A stretch of 26,101 bases of DNA, taken from contig CAZLGO010000014.1 in the NCBI GenBank assembly GCA_964559295.1, positions 1 to 26,101 of the forward strand. The letters run 5' to 3'. The notes beneath the pieces are model-generated. The model was given only the letters and a program-made list of their open reading frames with translations, did not search any database and had not been told where the DNA came from. Below, one piece after another: positions 14,695-23,565 of the stretch (its first letter is position 1; every line of letters begins with the position of its first letter). The position numbers and the translations under genes were made by a program. The DNA comes from CAZLGO01 sp964559295 (GTDB lineage: Archaea; Methanobacteriota; Methanobacteria; Methanobacteriales; Methanobacteriaceae).

Positions 14695-15909
14695 CTAAAT
14701 CTTTAGTGAATCATACAATAATACATCACATTCTTCTCCTTCTGCGATCCCTTCAACGTTCTCCTCTATGATAATGTAACAATCAGACTCAACCATTGAT
14801 CTTATAACTCCTGATCCTTTTATCATAAGTGGATGAACCAGATTTCCGTCTGTTTTTGCTCTTACAAAATCCGTCCTTCCGAGGGTTGATGGGATTTTTT
14901 TCTGTGTTTTTTTTCTGATTATTTTGGGTTTAAAGGGTATATTCTGCATTCTAAAAAGATAAGGTTTTACAAACACATCAAACTGCACCATTGCAGCTAC
15001 AGGATAGCCAGAAAGCATGAATATGGGTTTCTCCTCTATTATTCCAAATGCAAAGGGTTTTCCAGGTCTTATGGAAACGCCGTGGATTAAAACCTCACCC
15101 ATTTGATCCACAACATCAACTACAACATCACCTTTGCTGATTGCAGTGCCTCCTGTTGTTATGATAGCATCTGCCCATTTCAAGGATTCTTCAAGCTGTT
15201 CTGACATCTTTTTTTCATCATCTATGCAATGTTCTACCTTAGGGATTGCAAGAGAACTTTCAACTGATGCTTTTAAGGTGTAGTAGTTGGAGTTTATTAT
15301 CGAAGGTTTCCTAACATAAGATGTGGGTTTTACAAGCTCATTTCCAGTTGTTATTACGCTCACCTTTGGTAACCTTATGACATTGACCTTATCATATCCA
15401 GAAGATGCGATTATCCCGAGATCCTGTGCTCTCAAGATTCTTCTCTTACCTAAAACCATTTCTCCTTTTTTTATATCCTCTCCCTTAAAAGAGACATTTT
15501 CACCAGGCACAACCGATGTTTCAACTTCGATGATGTTGCCGTGCCTTTTGGTGTGTTCCTCCATAACAACAGCATCCCCTCCATCAGGCATTGGAGCCCC
15601 AGTTGCAATTTTTACAGCTTCTTTATTTTTTAAATTTGCCTTTGACGTCTGTCCAGCACTTATTTCATCTACAACAACAAGACATGCTGGATTTATTTGG
15701 GAGAATCCAAAAGTGTCTTCTGCTTTTATAGCATAACCATCCATGGCGGCTTTATCAAAAGGAGGAGAATCCATAAGGGATATAACATCTTCTGCCAACA
15801 CTCTGTTGTAGGCTTCTTCTAAGGGAATTTTTTCTGCGCCTGTTTTAATTTTTACATTCTCTATGATGTTTATTGCTTCTTTAACTGTTATTAGCTCTGA
15901 TAGGAACAT
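14695..15909 (-). CDS. moeA: Molybdopterin molybdenumtransferase MoeA
   Basis: MoeA inserts molybdate (or tungstate in some archaea) into adenylylated molybdopterin, the last step of the cofactor. Methanogens need this for formylmethanofuran dehydrogenase. The 404-residue protein has the domain order of the family: DSPPFDKAAMDGYAI (about 42-56), TGAPMPDGGDAVVMEE, the MoaB/Mog-like core with TGNELVKP and ITTGGTAISKGDV, then GVSIRPGKPFAFG and LSGYPVAAMVQF, and the small C-terminal domain. GCAGGTGG right before the ATG is a strong ribosome site. It leads a pair with the site-2 protease. A TATA box lies at 15974-15983. Its upstream neighbour is a divergent ABC exporter. Confidence 0.95.
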   Translation of the reverse strand: MFLSELITVKEAINIIENVKIKTGAEKIPLEEAYNRVLAEDVISLMDSPPFDKAAMDGYAIKAEDTFGFSQINPACLVVVDEISAGQTSKANLKNKEAVKIATGAPMPDGGDAVVMEEHTKRHGNIIEVETSVVPGENVSFKGEDIKKGEMVLGKRRILRAQDLGIIASSGYDKVNVIRLPKVSVITTGNELVKPTSYVRKPSIINSNYYTLKASVESSLAIPKVEHCIDDEKKMSEQLEESLKWADAIITTGGTAISKGDVVVDVVDQMGEVLIHGVSIRPGKPFAFGIIEEKPIFMLSGYPVAAMVQFDVFVKPYLFRMQNIPFKPKIIRKKTQKKIPSTLGRTDFVRAKTDGNLVHPLMIKGSGVIRSMVESDCYIIIEENVEGIAEGEECDVLLYDSLKI

Positions 15910-15973
15910 TTTCCACCTGCTCTGTTTGCGATACTTTTATTTTTTAAAAAGAAGATCTGGTTTCTTCAAAGAA

Positions 15974-15983
15974 ATTATATAGA
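15974..15983 (-). promoter_or_regulatory. Probable TATA box for moeA
   Basis: The minus strand reads TCTATATAAT, predicting a start near 15953 and a leader of about 45 bases with the GGTGG ribosome site. Confidence 0.5.
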
Positions 15984-16002
15984 AAGAGGTTTAAAAATCT
16001 TA

Positions 16003-16026
16003 CAGTTGTCTGTAAATAAACAATTG
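16003..16026. promoter_or_regulatory. Possible operator in the moeA/ABC divergent promoter region
   Basis: CAGTTGT (16003-16009) and ACAATTG (16020-16026) form an inverted repeat with one mismatch and a ten-base centre, the spacing of a dimeric repressor site. It lies between the two divergent promoters, 68 bases before the ABC start. No regulator gene is adjacent, so this is weak. Confidence 0.25.
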
Positions 16027-16093
16027 ATCAAAATGCTCTTTTGTGATTTTTATTAATTCATACAATAGCTCAGAAATAAACCTGAGGTTCTAA

Positions 16094-16993
16094 ATGATAG
16101 AGATACAATCACTTACAAAATACTTTGGCAAAATATTGGCACTTGATGACTTAAATTTAAATGTAAAAAAAGGGGAGCTTTTGGGACTTATTGGACCTAA
16201 TGGAGCTGGTAAAACAACTGCCATAAGGATCATATCTTGCATATTAAAACCAGATAGGGGAGAGGTCTTTGTAGATGGATACAGCATACACAAAGATCAA
16301 ATCAAAATCAAATCCATGATAGGATATCTTCCAGAAGAACCAAATTTGTACGAACGGTTTAAGGCATACGATCTATTAAAATATTTTGGAGAACTCTATG
16401 GAGTTTCAAAAGGAGATTTAGACGATCGTATCTGGGAGCTTCTTGAACTTGTGGATATGAGCAGGAGGGCAGAGCACAAAATAAATACATTTTCTAAGGG
16501 TATGCGCCAAAAAATAGGTATTGCAAGGGCTTTAATCCATGATCCTGAAATTTTAATACTTGACGAACCTACAATGGGTTTAGATCCTGCAACTTCTCAT
16601 GCGATTCGTGATTTTATAGTCACACTTAAGGGTAAAAAGACCATCATCTTATGTACCCATTACATGGACGAGGCAGAACAGTTGTGTGATCGAGTTGCAT
16701 TTTTAAATGAGGGAAGAATCATTGATATAGGAACTCCTGACTACTTAAAATCAAAAATACATGGAGAAAGCATGCTTAAAATAAAAGTTAGAAATGCTGG
16801 GGATGTAGATTTTGATAAAATCCGTCGATTCAGTTCAGTAGAGAACATAAGTCTTCATGGAGAAGATATCATCTTATCCTTAAAAACAAAAGAAGAAATG
16901 ACTGATATTATAAAAACGTTTGGAACAAACGTTATATCAATAAAAACAAAAGAACCATCATTGGAGGATGTATTTATCCATATGATAAAGTAG
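16094..16993 (+). CDS. ABC transporter ATP-binding protein (ABC-2 exporter type)
   Basis: The 299-residue ATPase has Walker A GPNGAGKTT (34-42), a Q-loop region near IGYLPEEPNLYERF, signature FSKGMRQK (133-140; the FSKGM form seen in export ATPases instead of LSGGQ), Walker B ILILDEP (153-159) and the H-switch in CTHYMDEAEQ. A C-terminal domain of about 80 residues follows, as in NatA-like and drug/polymer exporters. It energises the two membrane proteins encoded next to it; the substrate is unknown (Na+, lipid or peptide are family possibilities). The start has GAGGT six bases before the ATG. It is the first gene of a three-gene plus-strand unit, ten bases ahead of the first permease. Confidence 0.93.
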   Translation: MIEIQSLTKYFGKILALDDLNLNVKKGELLGLIGPNGAGKTTAIRIISCILKPDRGEVFVDGYSIHKDQIKIKSMIGYLPEEPNLYERFKAYDLLKYFGELYGVSKGDLDDRIWELLELVDMSRRAEHKINTFSKGMRQKIGIARALIHDPEILILDEPTMGLDPATSHAIRDFIVTLKGKKTIILCTHYMDEAEQLCDRVAFLNEGRIIDIGTPDYLKSKIHGESMLKIKVRNAGDVDFDKIRRFSSVENISLHGEDIILSLKTKEEMTDIIKTFGTNVISIKTKEPSLEDVFIHMIK

Positions 16994-17002
16994 GAGTTTT
17001 TT

Positions 17003-18190
17003 ATGAAACCTCTTGTTATAACAAAATGGGAATTTAGGGATATTCTATCAAGCAAGAAGTTCCTATTGGTTTTTTTTCTTCAAATATCCGTGCTGATTTT
17101 GATGATAATGTTTTTTAACATGTTTCTTGAAACCATGGAATCAGAAAAAGGTATTTCCTTATCACCAGCCCTTAATGATTTTGCTTCACTGGATGTTGCA
17201 GGCGAACATAGGATCTTTGCAAAATATCTAAACCATAAGCTTCTTGATGTTAATATTAAAAGTTATAATGTTTCTACAAATCGCCTAAAAGAAGGTGAAA
17301 TAACGGCACTGCTTTACATTCCAGAAGATTTTGTAAATAAAATTGACAGAAGGGAAGTTATCACTCTTGATCTATTTGTAAATTATAATGATCCAAAAAG
17401 AAGCGTTGTGTTGGAGGAGGTAAATTCAACAGCTAAACTGATTTCACCTACAATTTCAAATCAATGGGCAAGTTCCTTTGTAAATGTGAAAAACGAAGAA
17501 ATAAAAGAACCAGCCTTAGAAGAGAGGGGCAAGGGTGAACCATTATCACTACAGATTACAAGAAAGGTCATGATAGCCATATTACTCTTTTTGCCTCTTT
17601 TTCTTTTTGGAAACATGGTTACAGATAGTGTTGTTGGAGAAAAGGAAAGAAAAACCGGTGAAATATTGATAGCAATGCCCCTATCCCATGCTCAGATTCT
17701 TCTTGGGAAAAGCATTGCTGTGATCTTAACAATAGCGATACAGGTAGCTATTTGGATCGCTGTAGTGATGACAGCTGGTTTTGATATCAAAAACCCCCTC
17801 TTGATTTATGTAACGATTGTCCTAACTTCCATCCCTATAATTGGAGTAACCAACATCATAGCTTCCTATTCCAAAAATTACAAAGAAGCAGGAATTGGAA
17901 TAAGCTTTACATACATCGCAATTGTTGGATTTTTGATAATACCCACCCTCATATATATTACAAGAAAAAACATCCTTTCAAATATATCTCCAATGACTCT
18001 GGTTACGCGATTGTTCTCAGGCGAGAGTATTCCCTTTTTGGAATTTATGCTTCCTATCTTTTTTATCATCATTGTAAGCGTCATCTCATACAAAATTTCA
18101 ATCGCATTATTTAAAAGGGACGATGTAACATTCGGACCAAGACCTGGTATAATCAGACTTTCTCTTGAACTTATAAGAGGCATGATTTAA
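17003..18190 (+). CDS. ABC-2 type permease (NatB-like), first subunit
   Basis: The 395-residue membrane protein has the NatB/ABC-2 layout. One N-terminal helix (about 20-42) is followed by an extracytoplasmic domain of about 150 residues (rich in Asn/Lys/Glu) and then five or six helices from about residue 190. The family signature between helices 2 and 3 is VTDSVVGEKERKTGEIL. TAGGAG before the ATG supports the start. It shares the signature region and layout with the next gene, so the pair probably forms the heterodimeric channel of this exporter. The substrate is not deducible. Confidence 0.88.
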   Translation: MKPLVITKWEFRDILSSKKFLLVFFLQISVLILMIMFFNMFLETMESEKGISLSPALNDFASLDVAGEHRIFAKYLNHKLLDVNIKSYNVSTNRLKEGEITALLYIPEDFVNKIDRREVITLDLFVNYNDPKRSVVLEEVNSTAKLISPTISNQWASSFVNVKNEEIKEPALEERGKGEPLSLQITRKVMIAILLFLPLFLFGNMVTDSVVGEKERKTGEILIAMPLSHAQILLGKSIAVILTIAIQVAIWIAVVMTAGFDIKNPLLIYVTIVLTSIPIIGVTNIIASYSKNYKEAGIGISFTYIAIVGFLIIPTLIYITRKNILSNISPMTLVTRLFSGESIPFLEFMLPIFFIIIVSVISYKISIALFKRDDVTFGPRPGIIRLSLELIRGMI

Positions 18191-18218
18191 TGAAGCTGAT
18201 AATAACTAAGATGATAAA

Positions 18219-19355
18219 ATGAAAGTCATAGCTCTTGCAAAAAAGGAAGCCGCTGACATATTAACCAATAGAATTTATCTGCTTGTGGTTTTTGTCCAAA
18301 TATTTATAATCCTTGGTGCATTTGGACTTTGTATGGTAAGTTCTGTTATGACAAATCCAGATCTTCTTGAGAGATGGGGGGCTACTTCTTCACTTAAGGT
18401 AGGGATGTCTCAAGATCTTGAGGGTTCCATACTTGCCCGTAATCTGGAGGAGGAAAAGTTAAATGTTCTTTATTATGATGATATAAAAAAAGCAAGGACA
18501 CTTGTTGGTTCTGAGTTGATCGCTTTAGTGGAGGTGTCGCAGCCGCAGGAGGATGTAACCGTGCAGGTTGATACATCAAACATCTTCTATCCTATCGTCT
18601 CTCAAAAAATAAAAGATGCAACAGACAAATTCAAACTTGAAAAAAAGCTTATATCAGCTGGAACAAGTGAAAGTGAGATCCAAAGGCTTGAAAACCCAAT
18701 TGTCATAAAAGAAATAAAAATCAATCAAAAAGAAGAAGCAAAACTTGCCCTTGATACTTCATATTTTGTCCAGATCATGTATGGATTTGTTGTACCATTT
18801 GTTCTCATCCTCCCCTTTTTCTTAGCATGTAATATTGTAACTGATAGCATCGTGGGTGAGAGGGAGAGAAAAACGTTTGAAGTTCTTTTGATGACACCTC
18901 TTTTAGGTTTTGAGGTTATAGCTGGAAAGATACTACCTATACTTTCGTTTTCTATTCTCCAAAGCCTTGCGTGGATCCTTTTGTTGAACTTTCTTAGGGT
19001 TCCTATCTACAACGTCTTCTTTTTATTTTTTATATTGTTTTTCGTCGGTTTGGGATTTATTGGTATTGGGATAATATTATCCATGTTGGTTGATAGTACA
19101 AAAGAGGCAAATTCGGCCATAACTTTGGTTTTGGTTTTTGCAACGTTCTTTCTTTTTATACCTCTTTTTGTGAAGGCTTCGTTTTTTGATAGGATCTTAA
19201 ATTTTATTCCAACTGTTTTGATGGTTAAACTTTCATCTTCTCCAACCTTTCAACCTGATCTTATTCATTATTTTATTCCAACTGCTTTAATGTCAATAAT
19301 AATTTTTTTAACTGCTGTCGGATATTTTAAACATGAACGAGCCATTCGCCTTTAA
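18219..19355 (+). CDS. ABC-2 type permease (NatB-like), second subunit
   Basis: A paralogue of the preceding permease, 378 residues long: an N-terminal helix (about 18-40), an outer domain to about residue 180, then about six helices, with the matching signature VTDSIVGERERKTFEVLLMTP. The outer domain is only loosely similar to that of the first permease, suggesting an asymmetric pair. It begins 28 bases after its neighbour and has only a weak ribosome site. It is the last gene of the unit, facing the minus-strand operon across a 275-base gap. Confidence 0.88.
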   Translation: MKVIALAKKEAADILTNRIYLLVVFVQIFIILGAFGLCMVSSVMTNPDLLERWGATSSLKVGMSQDLEGSILARNLEEEKLNVLYYDDIKKARTLVGSELIALVEVSQPQEDVTVQVDTSNIFYPIVSQKIKDATDKFKLEKKLISAGTSESEIQRLENPIVIKEIKINQKEEAKLALDTSYFVQIMYGFVVPFVLILPFFLACNIVTDSIVGERERKTFEVLLMTPLLGFEVIAGKILPILSFSILQSLAWILLLNFLRVPIYNVFFLFFILFFVGLGFIGIGIILSMLVDSTKEANSAITLVLVFATFFLFIPLFVKASFFDRILNFIPTVLMVKLSSSPTFQPDLIHYFIPTALMSIIIFLTAVGYFKHERAIRL

Positions 19356-19629
19356 CTTGTAGAAACTCCATTATATGGTGATACTTATACAATAACCTCC
19401 TCTACAGATAATCACGTAGAAAGTCTCTAATTTTTCTTCTGTCTAAAGGTTAAGTTTTTCATGAATTTGGATGGTTTCTATGAGCCTTTTATAATCAAAT
19501 GCACAGCTTTCTATCTAAAAAGCAGAAACTAATATGTGAGAAGAAGTAATATTAAGTAAATGGAGTTTAATGGCATTATCATTTATTAGAAGTAAAAAGA
19601 GCCTATTCGGAATATTTAAAGGTCTTACT
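19356..19629. other. Convergent gap between the ABC operon and the purL operon
   Basis: No gene is seen. It contains a T-rich tract AATTTTTCTTCTGTCT (about 19429-19444) suited to end the plus-strand transcript and a weak stem GCTTT / AAAGC near 19506-19522. Confidence 0.4.
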
Positions 19630-20658
19630 TCATTGTAATTCTTGCGAGTTAAAAAAAGAAAAGAAGTTCCACGAAATAAAAAATCCCTTGCATCTCCCAT
19701 CTAATGTTTTCGTCATCTCTGCTAACAATTTTTTATCTCCTATCTTTGTGGATAATCTGATTATGCTTTTATCATCCTTATGTTCTATATCTAAGATGTC
19801 ATATCCACTAAGATCTAGTGGTTTTTCCTGTCCTATAACCGTTATTTCGTAGAAATCACTGTTACTACCAAAATTTATCAATAAAAGTCCCACTAAAATG
19901 ATTATTTCCATAAAAATTGCTGGTTTTACAAGATCATGTGGTGAAAATGGTTTTTTTATCGAACACATACCCAAAAGACCAGAAAGTCCAACTAATGCAG
20001 GTACTGAGAATATACCACCATCTATCATTCCAATAAGAGATGTTGTGGAAGAAAAAGCGATTATTAACTTATGTGAGTCTCTTCTTTTGTTTAAAGAGAG
20101 TATACTTGTTATATAAACCAGTGGAAATGTAACAAAAATAACAAATAAAAAGGGCGAAACATATTGGATCAACGAAATTCCTGTATTTATATGTACTGGA
20201 ACGTGCATTCCAATCGAGTTAATAAGAACGGCTAATGAGGCTTTAAAAACATGGCTATGAGTTATGCTTGTTGTACTCATGGTTGGGTTTAGAGACACAA
20301 ATGTTGTAAATATAGATATGCCAAATTTTACCCTCATTAAAACTTCAGTCATCATTGCAACGGCGTATGTAAACAGAATTAACAATATAGTTAATTTGAG
20401 ATATCCTCTTTCACTGATTCCGGATAAACGGCTTATGGATATACTCCTCATCACCTTCCCATCAGTTCTAAATAAAGGATAAATTACCAGCATGCTCCCC
20501 ATGATCATAAAAAAAAGGATAGCTTTCCCTTCAGACGAACCTTCTAAGATAAGATATAAAAGCATAGTCACAGTCTTATCTAAAAAATCTTGTGTGTAGA
20601 GTAAAATTGAAAGGATCATCATAAATATGCCCAGTATGTTTAGCTGATTCAAATGCAA
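19630..20658 (-). CDS. Polytopic membrane protein of unknown function
   Basis: The 342-residue protein has seven or eight hydrophobic segments (roughly 6-24, 28-40, 45-63, 86-108, 136-152, 163-187, 198-232, 246-263) and a soluble C-terminal domain of about 75 residues (FYEITVIGQEKP onward). The loop STTSITHSHVFK and the following MHVPVHIN carry clustered Thr and His. I do not recognise a family. The start is a TTG that overlaps the end of the kinase-like gene by ten bases, with GGTGGT a few bases before it, so translation is probably coupled. Close linkage to a COG0170 lipid-kinase-like gene suggests a membrane or lipid role (inference). The last 15 or so residues (FFISWNFFSFFNSQELQ) look unusual and might reflect a late frameshift. 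Confidence 0.75.
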   Translation of the reverse strand: MHLNQLNILGIFMMILSILLYTQDFLDKTVTMLLYLILEGSSEGKAILFFMIMGSMLVIYPLFRTDGKVMRSISISRLSGISERGYLKLTILLILFTYAVAMMTEVLMRVKFGISIFTTFVSLNPTMSTTSITHSHVFKASLAVLINSIGMHVPVHINTGISLIQYVSPFLFVIFVTFPLVYITSILSLNKRRDSHKLIIAFSSTTSLIGMIDGGIFSVPALVGLSGLLGMCSIKKPFSPHDLVKPAIFMEIIILVGLLLINFGSNSDFYEITVIGQEKPLDLSGYDILDIEHKDDKSIIRLSTKIGDKKLLAEMTKTLDGRCKGFFISWNFFSFFNSQELQ

Positions 20659-21203
20659 TGTACCACCACACTCATTACGATTCCAGATACCAACGGAATA
20701 GAGATATTATCGTCTATTGGACTGTATCCTTCTGCAACAGTTCCAAATAAAGCTCCAATAAGGGAAGGTAAAAATGGAAGCTGTGTTAGTGCTGCAGCAA
20801 ATCCCACAACAAAAAATGCTAAACTTCCCTCAATCGTCTTTTTTTTATTCAATGGAAGAGGGGTTCTACCAAATGCTTTTCCAAATACAGTTGACGCTGA
20901 ATCTCCAAGAACAAGTATAACTATGGTCGCGTTTGCTATGTTAATTTGGAAAAGGGACAAAGCTATTATAACTCCAACGAAAAAATACATAAAGCCTTTT
21001 TCATCTTGCTGCCTCTTACATGTTTTTATGATAGGGGATAACAAAAATATATGATGATCTTTGTCGATTCTAAATATAATTGCCCCACATATTATTATTG
21101 CAGCACATATAAATATCAGAACAAGAGGATCAAAAAATCTCTCAAGAAAAATGACAAAAATACCCGATGCATGGATACTTTGTCTTAAAATCTCTTTTTT
21201 CAT
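20649..21203 (-). CDS. COG0170 dolichol kinase/phosphatidate cytidylyltransferase-like protein
   Basis: This small polytopic protein (184 residues, about five hydrophobic segments) carries the CTP-dependent polyprenol kinase signature LGDSASTVFGKAFGRTPLP followed by KKKTIEGSLAFF (about residues 97-130). Relatives phosphorylate dolichol, phytol or similar isoprenoid alcohols with CTP. In archaea, candidates are polyprenol or digeranylgeranyl lipids used for glycan carriers or salvage; the substrate here is inferred only from the family. It starts four bases after the purL stop and overlaps the next gene by ten bases, so the three are co-transcribed and probably coupled. Confidence 0.82.
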   Translation of the reverse strand: MKKEILRQSIHASGIFVIFLERFFDPLVLIFICAAIIICGAIIFRIDKDHHIFLLSPIIKTCKRQQDEKGFMYFFVGVIIALSLFQINIANATIVILVLGDSASTVFGKAFGRTPLPLNKKKTIEGSLAFFVVGFAAALTQLPFLPSLIGALFGTVAEGYSPIDDNISIPLVSGIVMSVVVHCI

Positions 21204-21207
21204 AACA

Positions 21208-23361
21208 TCAAGCCATAAACTTTTCTATTACTCCATAATACGATTTTTTGAGTTTATCAACACTGATATTTACTGATTGGCTTTTCAGGGAATTACCACC
21301 AACTTCACCTATAACAGCTGCAGGAGCTCTTATTTTATTTAATACATCCATAACACACTCTTTTTTAACTGTTATAACATATCTTCCATGGGATTCTGAA
21401 AACAGAATTTCAGCATTCACCATGTCCTTTCCTTCTTTCGGTACCTTTGAGATGTCCACAAAAGCTCCAATGCCACCAAAAATTGCCATTTCAGCCAGTG
21501 CTACAGCCAAACCACCGGCTGAGCAGTCATGAAGTGCGGTTATATTTCCATTTTCATCTTCTTTAATGAGTTTTAATATTGTTTCAGCTGATTCTAATTC
21601 CTCCTTGATTCTAACTTTTGGAGGATTCCCTTGGACAACACCGTGTACAGATTTATGGTATTCAGATCCATCCAATTCGGGGCGTGTTTTTCCAATTAAA
21701 ATTATCCTGTCACCCTCATTTTTAAAACCAGAGGTTCTTATATCTTTAATATCCATTATACCAGCTAACCCAACAACGGGCGATGGGTTTACAGCCACTC
21801 CTTCTGTTTCATTGTAAAAACTTACATTACCGCTTATAACAGGAATATTAAAGTGTCTTGCTACGTCTGCCATTCCTCTAACACATTCCCTAAACTCCCA
21901 GAATACTTCAGGTTTTTCAGGATTTCCAAAATTCAAGCAATCAACGATACATAGAGGCTCTGCACCTACGGAAACAACGTTTCTTATAGCTTCTGCAACA
22001 GCACCAGCTCCACCATTGTATGGATCAAGTTTTGTATAGATGCTGTTACAATCAACAGTCAGTGCTACAGCCTTCTTGTCGTCAATTCGCAAGACAGCTG
22101 CATCATCTCCTGGTTTTACAACGGTTCTTATCTGAACCTCGTGATCATATTGGCGATATACCCATTGCTTGCTTGCTATGTTCTGGGAAGATAGGAGTTT
22201 TAAAATAGATTTTTCCACATTAAAATGTCTTATTTCTTTGTATTTCTCATCTTTTAATGGCTTTTTTGCTTTCCTGTGAATAACAGGTGGATCTGCTAAA
22301 AGTTTCGCTGGTAAATCAGCTAAAATTTCGCCATCCTGTTTTACAACAAGGCACCCTGTGCCCGTAACCTTTCCAATTACCGATGCTGGAAGATCGTACT
22401 TTTGGAATATCTTCATTATAGAGTCAATGTCATCAGGATCAACAACAAAAACCATCCTCTCCTGAGATTCAGAAAGCATGATTTCGTAAGGTGTCATCCC
22501 TTCTTCTCGCAGTAGGATCTTTTTAAGCTCGATTTCAGCACCATTTCCACCTTTGGCAGCCATTTCTGAAATACAGCAAGTTAAACCTCCACCACCAAGA
22601 TCCTTTAGACCATTCACTTTAATGTTTTTCAATACTTCCAATGTAGCCTCTAAAACCATCTTTTTGGTGAAAGGATCTCCTATCTGGACAGCTGGTCTAT
22701 CTTCTATTTCTGATATTGTTGTAAGTTCTTCTGATGCAAAGGTTACACCATGTATACCATCTCGTCCGGTTCTTCCACCCATAAGTACAAAAACATCACC
22801 TACGTTTGAGGCAATACCTCTAACTATGTCTTTTTTCCTGACAAGCCCAGCACACATTACATTAACAAGTGGATTCAACTTGAAGTTATCATCAAATTCC
22901 ACTTCTCCACCCACTGTTGGAATTCCAACTCTGTTACCATAATCAGAGATCCCAGCTACAACATATTCAAAAAGATATCTTGATCTTTGATCCTCCAGAT
23001 AACCAAATCTCAAAGAATCAAGAAGAGCAACAGGCATAGCTCCCATGGACAAGACATCTCTTATTATGCCACCAATACCAGTTCCAGCACCACCATATGG
23101 CTCAATTGCAGATGGATGATTGTGACTTTCTATTCCAACAACAAGTGCAAGGTCTTCTGTAAGCTCAACAATTCCTGCGTCATCTCCAGGTCCTAAAATT
23201 ACTCTATCACCTTCTGTTGGAAATAACTTTAGGATAGGACGGCTGCTTTTATATGAACAGTGTTCTGAGAACATTATATCAAGCATACCGTATTCTAAGG
23301 GATTCGGTTCCCTTCCAAGTTCTTTTTTTATGTATTCAAGCTCTGCATCTGTTAGAGTCAT
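21208..23361 (-). CDS. purL: Phosphoribosylformylglycinamidine synthase subunit PurL
   Basis: PurL is the synthetase subunit that converts FGAR, glutamine-derived ammonia and ATP to FGAM in purine synthesis. At 717 residues it is the small type that needs separate PurQ and PurS, which are not in the window. Visible motifs include SEHCSYKSSRPILK (about 32-45), VILGPGDDAGIVE, VVGIESHNHPSAIEPYGGAG, GGRTGRDGIHG, and in the second half PGDDAAVLRI, DPYNGGAGAVAEA, and LHDCSAGGLAVALAEMA. GGTGAT precedes the ATG by three bases. A TATA-like TTATAAAG at 23402-23409 suggests it has its own promoter, just downstream of the hairpin array. Confidence 0.95.
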   Translation of the reverse strand: MTLTDAELEYIKKELGREPNPLEYGMLDIMFSEHCSYKSSRPILKLFPTEGDRVILGPGDDAGIVELTEDLALVVGIESHNHPSAIEPYGGAGTGIGGIIRDVLSMGAMPVALLDSLRFGYLEDQRSRYLFEYVVAGISDYGNRVGIPTVGGEVEFDDNFKLNPLVNVMCAGLVRKKDIVRGIASNVGDVFVLMGGRTGRDGIHGVTFASEELTTISEIEDRPAVQIGDPFTKKMVLEATLEVLKNIKVNGLKDLGGGGLTCCISEMAAKGGNGAEIELKKILLREEGMTPYEIMLSESQERMVFVVDPDDIDSIMKIFQKYDLPASVIGKVTGTGCLVVKQDGEILADLPAKLLADPPVIHRKAKKPLKDEKYKEIRHFNVEKSILKLLSSQNIASKQWVYRQYDHEVQIRTVVKPGDDAAVLRIDDKKAVALTVDCNSIYTKLDPYNGGAGAVAEAIRNVVSVGAEPLCIVDCLNFGNPEKPEVFWEFRECVRGMADVARHFNIPVISGNVSFYNETEGVAVNPSPVVGLAGIMDIKDIRTSGFKNEGDRIILIGKTRPELDGSEYHKSVHGVVQGNPPKVRIKEELESAETILKLIKEDENGNITALHDCSAGGLAVALAEMAIFGGIGAFVDISKVPKEGKDMVNAEILFSESHGRYVITVKKECVMDVLNKIRAPAAVIGEVGGNSLKSQSVNISVDKLKKSYYGVIEKFMA

Positions 23362-23401
23362 CTTATCACCATCTTGTGACTTTTTAATCCCCTTAAGAAT
23401 C

Positions 23402-23409
23402 CTTTATAA
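23402..23409 (-). promoter_or_regulatory. Probable TATA box for purL
   Basis: The minus strand reads TTATAAAG, directly after the last hairpin of the array, predicting a start near 23380, about 20 bases before the purL ATG. Confidence 0.4.
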
Positions 23410-23563
23410 CAACTCTTAGAAGAGTTGACGTAAAGAAACTTTTTTAAAGTTTCATTTGCAAATTACATTTGCAAGTTTGCTAAAGCATTGCTTCAGCGAT
23501 CATCAAAGAACCTTTTTTAAAGGGTTCATCCAAAGTTTTGATCAACCTTTTTCTAAAAGGTTG
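23410..23563. repeat. Array of six tandem hairpins in the ileS-purL spacer
   Basis: Six back-to-back inverted repeats: CAACTCTT/AAGAGTTG (23410-23427), GAAACTTT/AAAGTTTC (23435-23453), TTGCAAAT/ATTTGCAA (23456-23474), GCTAAAGC/GCTTCAGC (23479-23497, one pair becoming G-U in the minus-strand RNA), GAACC-TTT/AAA-GGTTC with one bulged base (23508-23527), CAACCTTTT/AAAAGGTTG (23543-23563). Stems are 8-9 bp and loops 2-3 bases; the stem sequences differ. The array begins two bases after the ileS stop and ends at the purL TATA box, filling nearly the whole spacer. It would be carried in any ileS read-through RNA. Confidence 0.9.
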
Positions 23564-23565
23564 TT

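Noticed and set aside
19515..19700. Alternative frame at the end of the 342-residue membrane gene suggesting a frameshift
   Set aside because: The alternative frame gives no recognisable continuation; without a homologue the unusual C-terminus alone does not prove a shift.
23410..23563. CRISPR array or tandem direct repeat
   Set aside because: The units are inverted repeats with different sequences and irregular spacing; there is no constant direct repeat with equal spacers and no cas gene.
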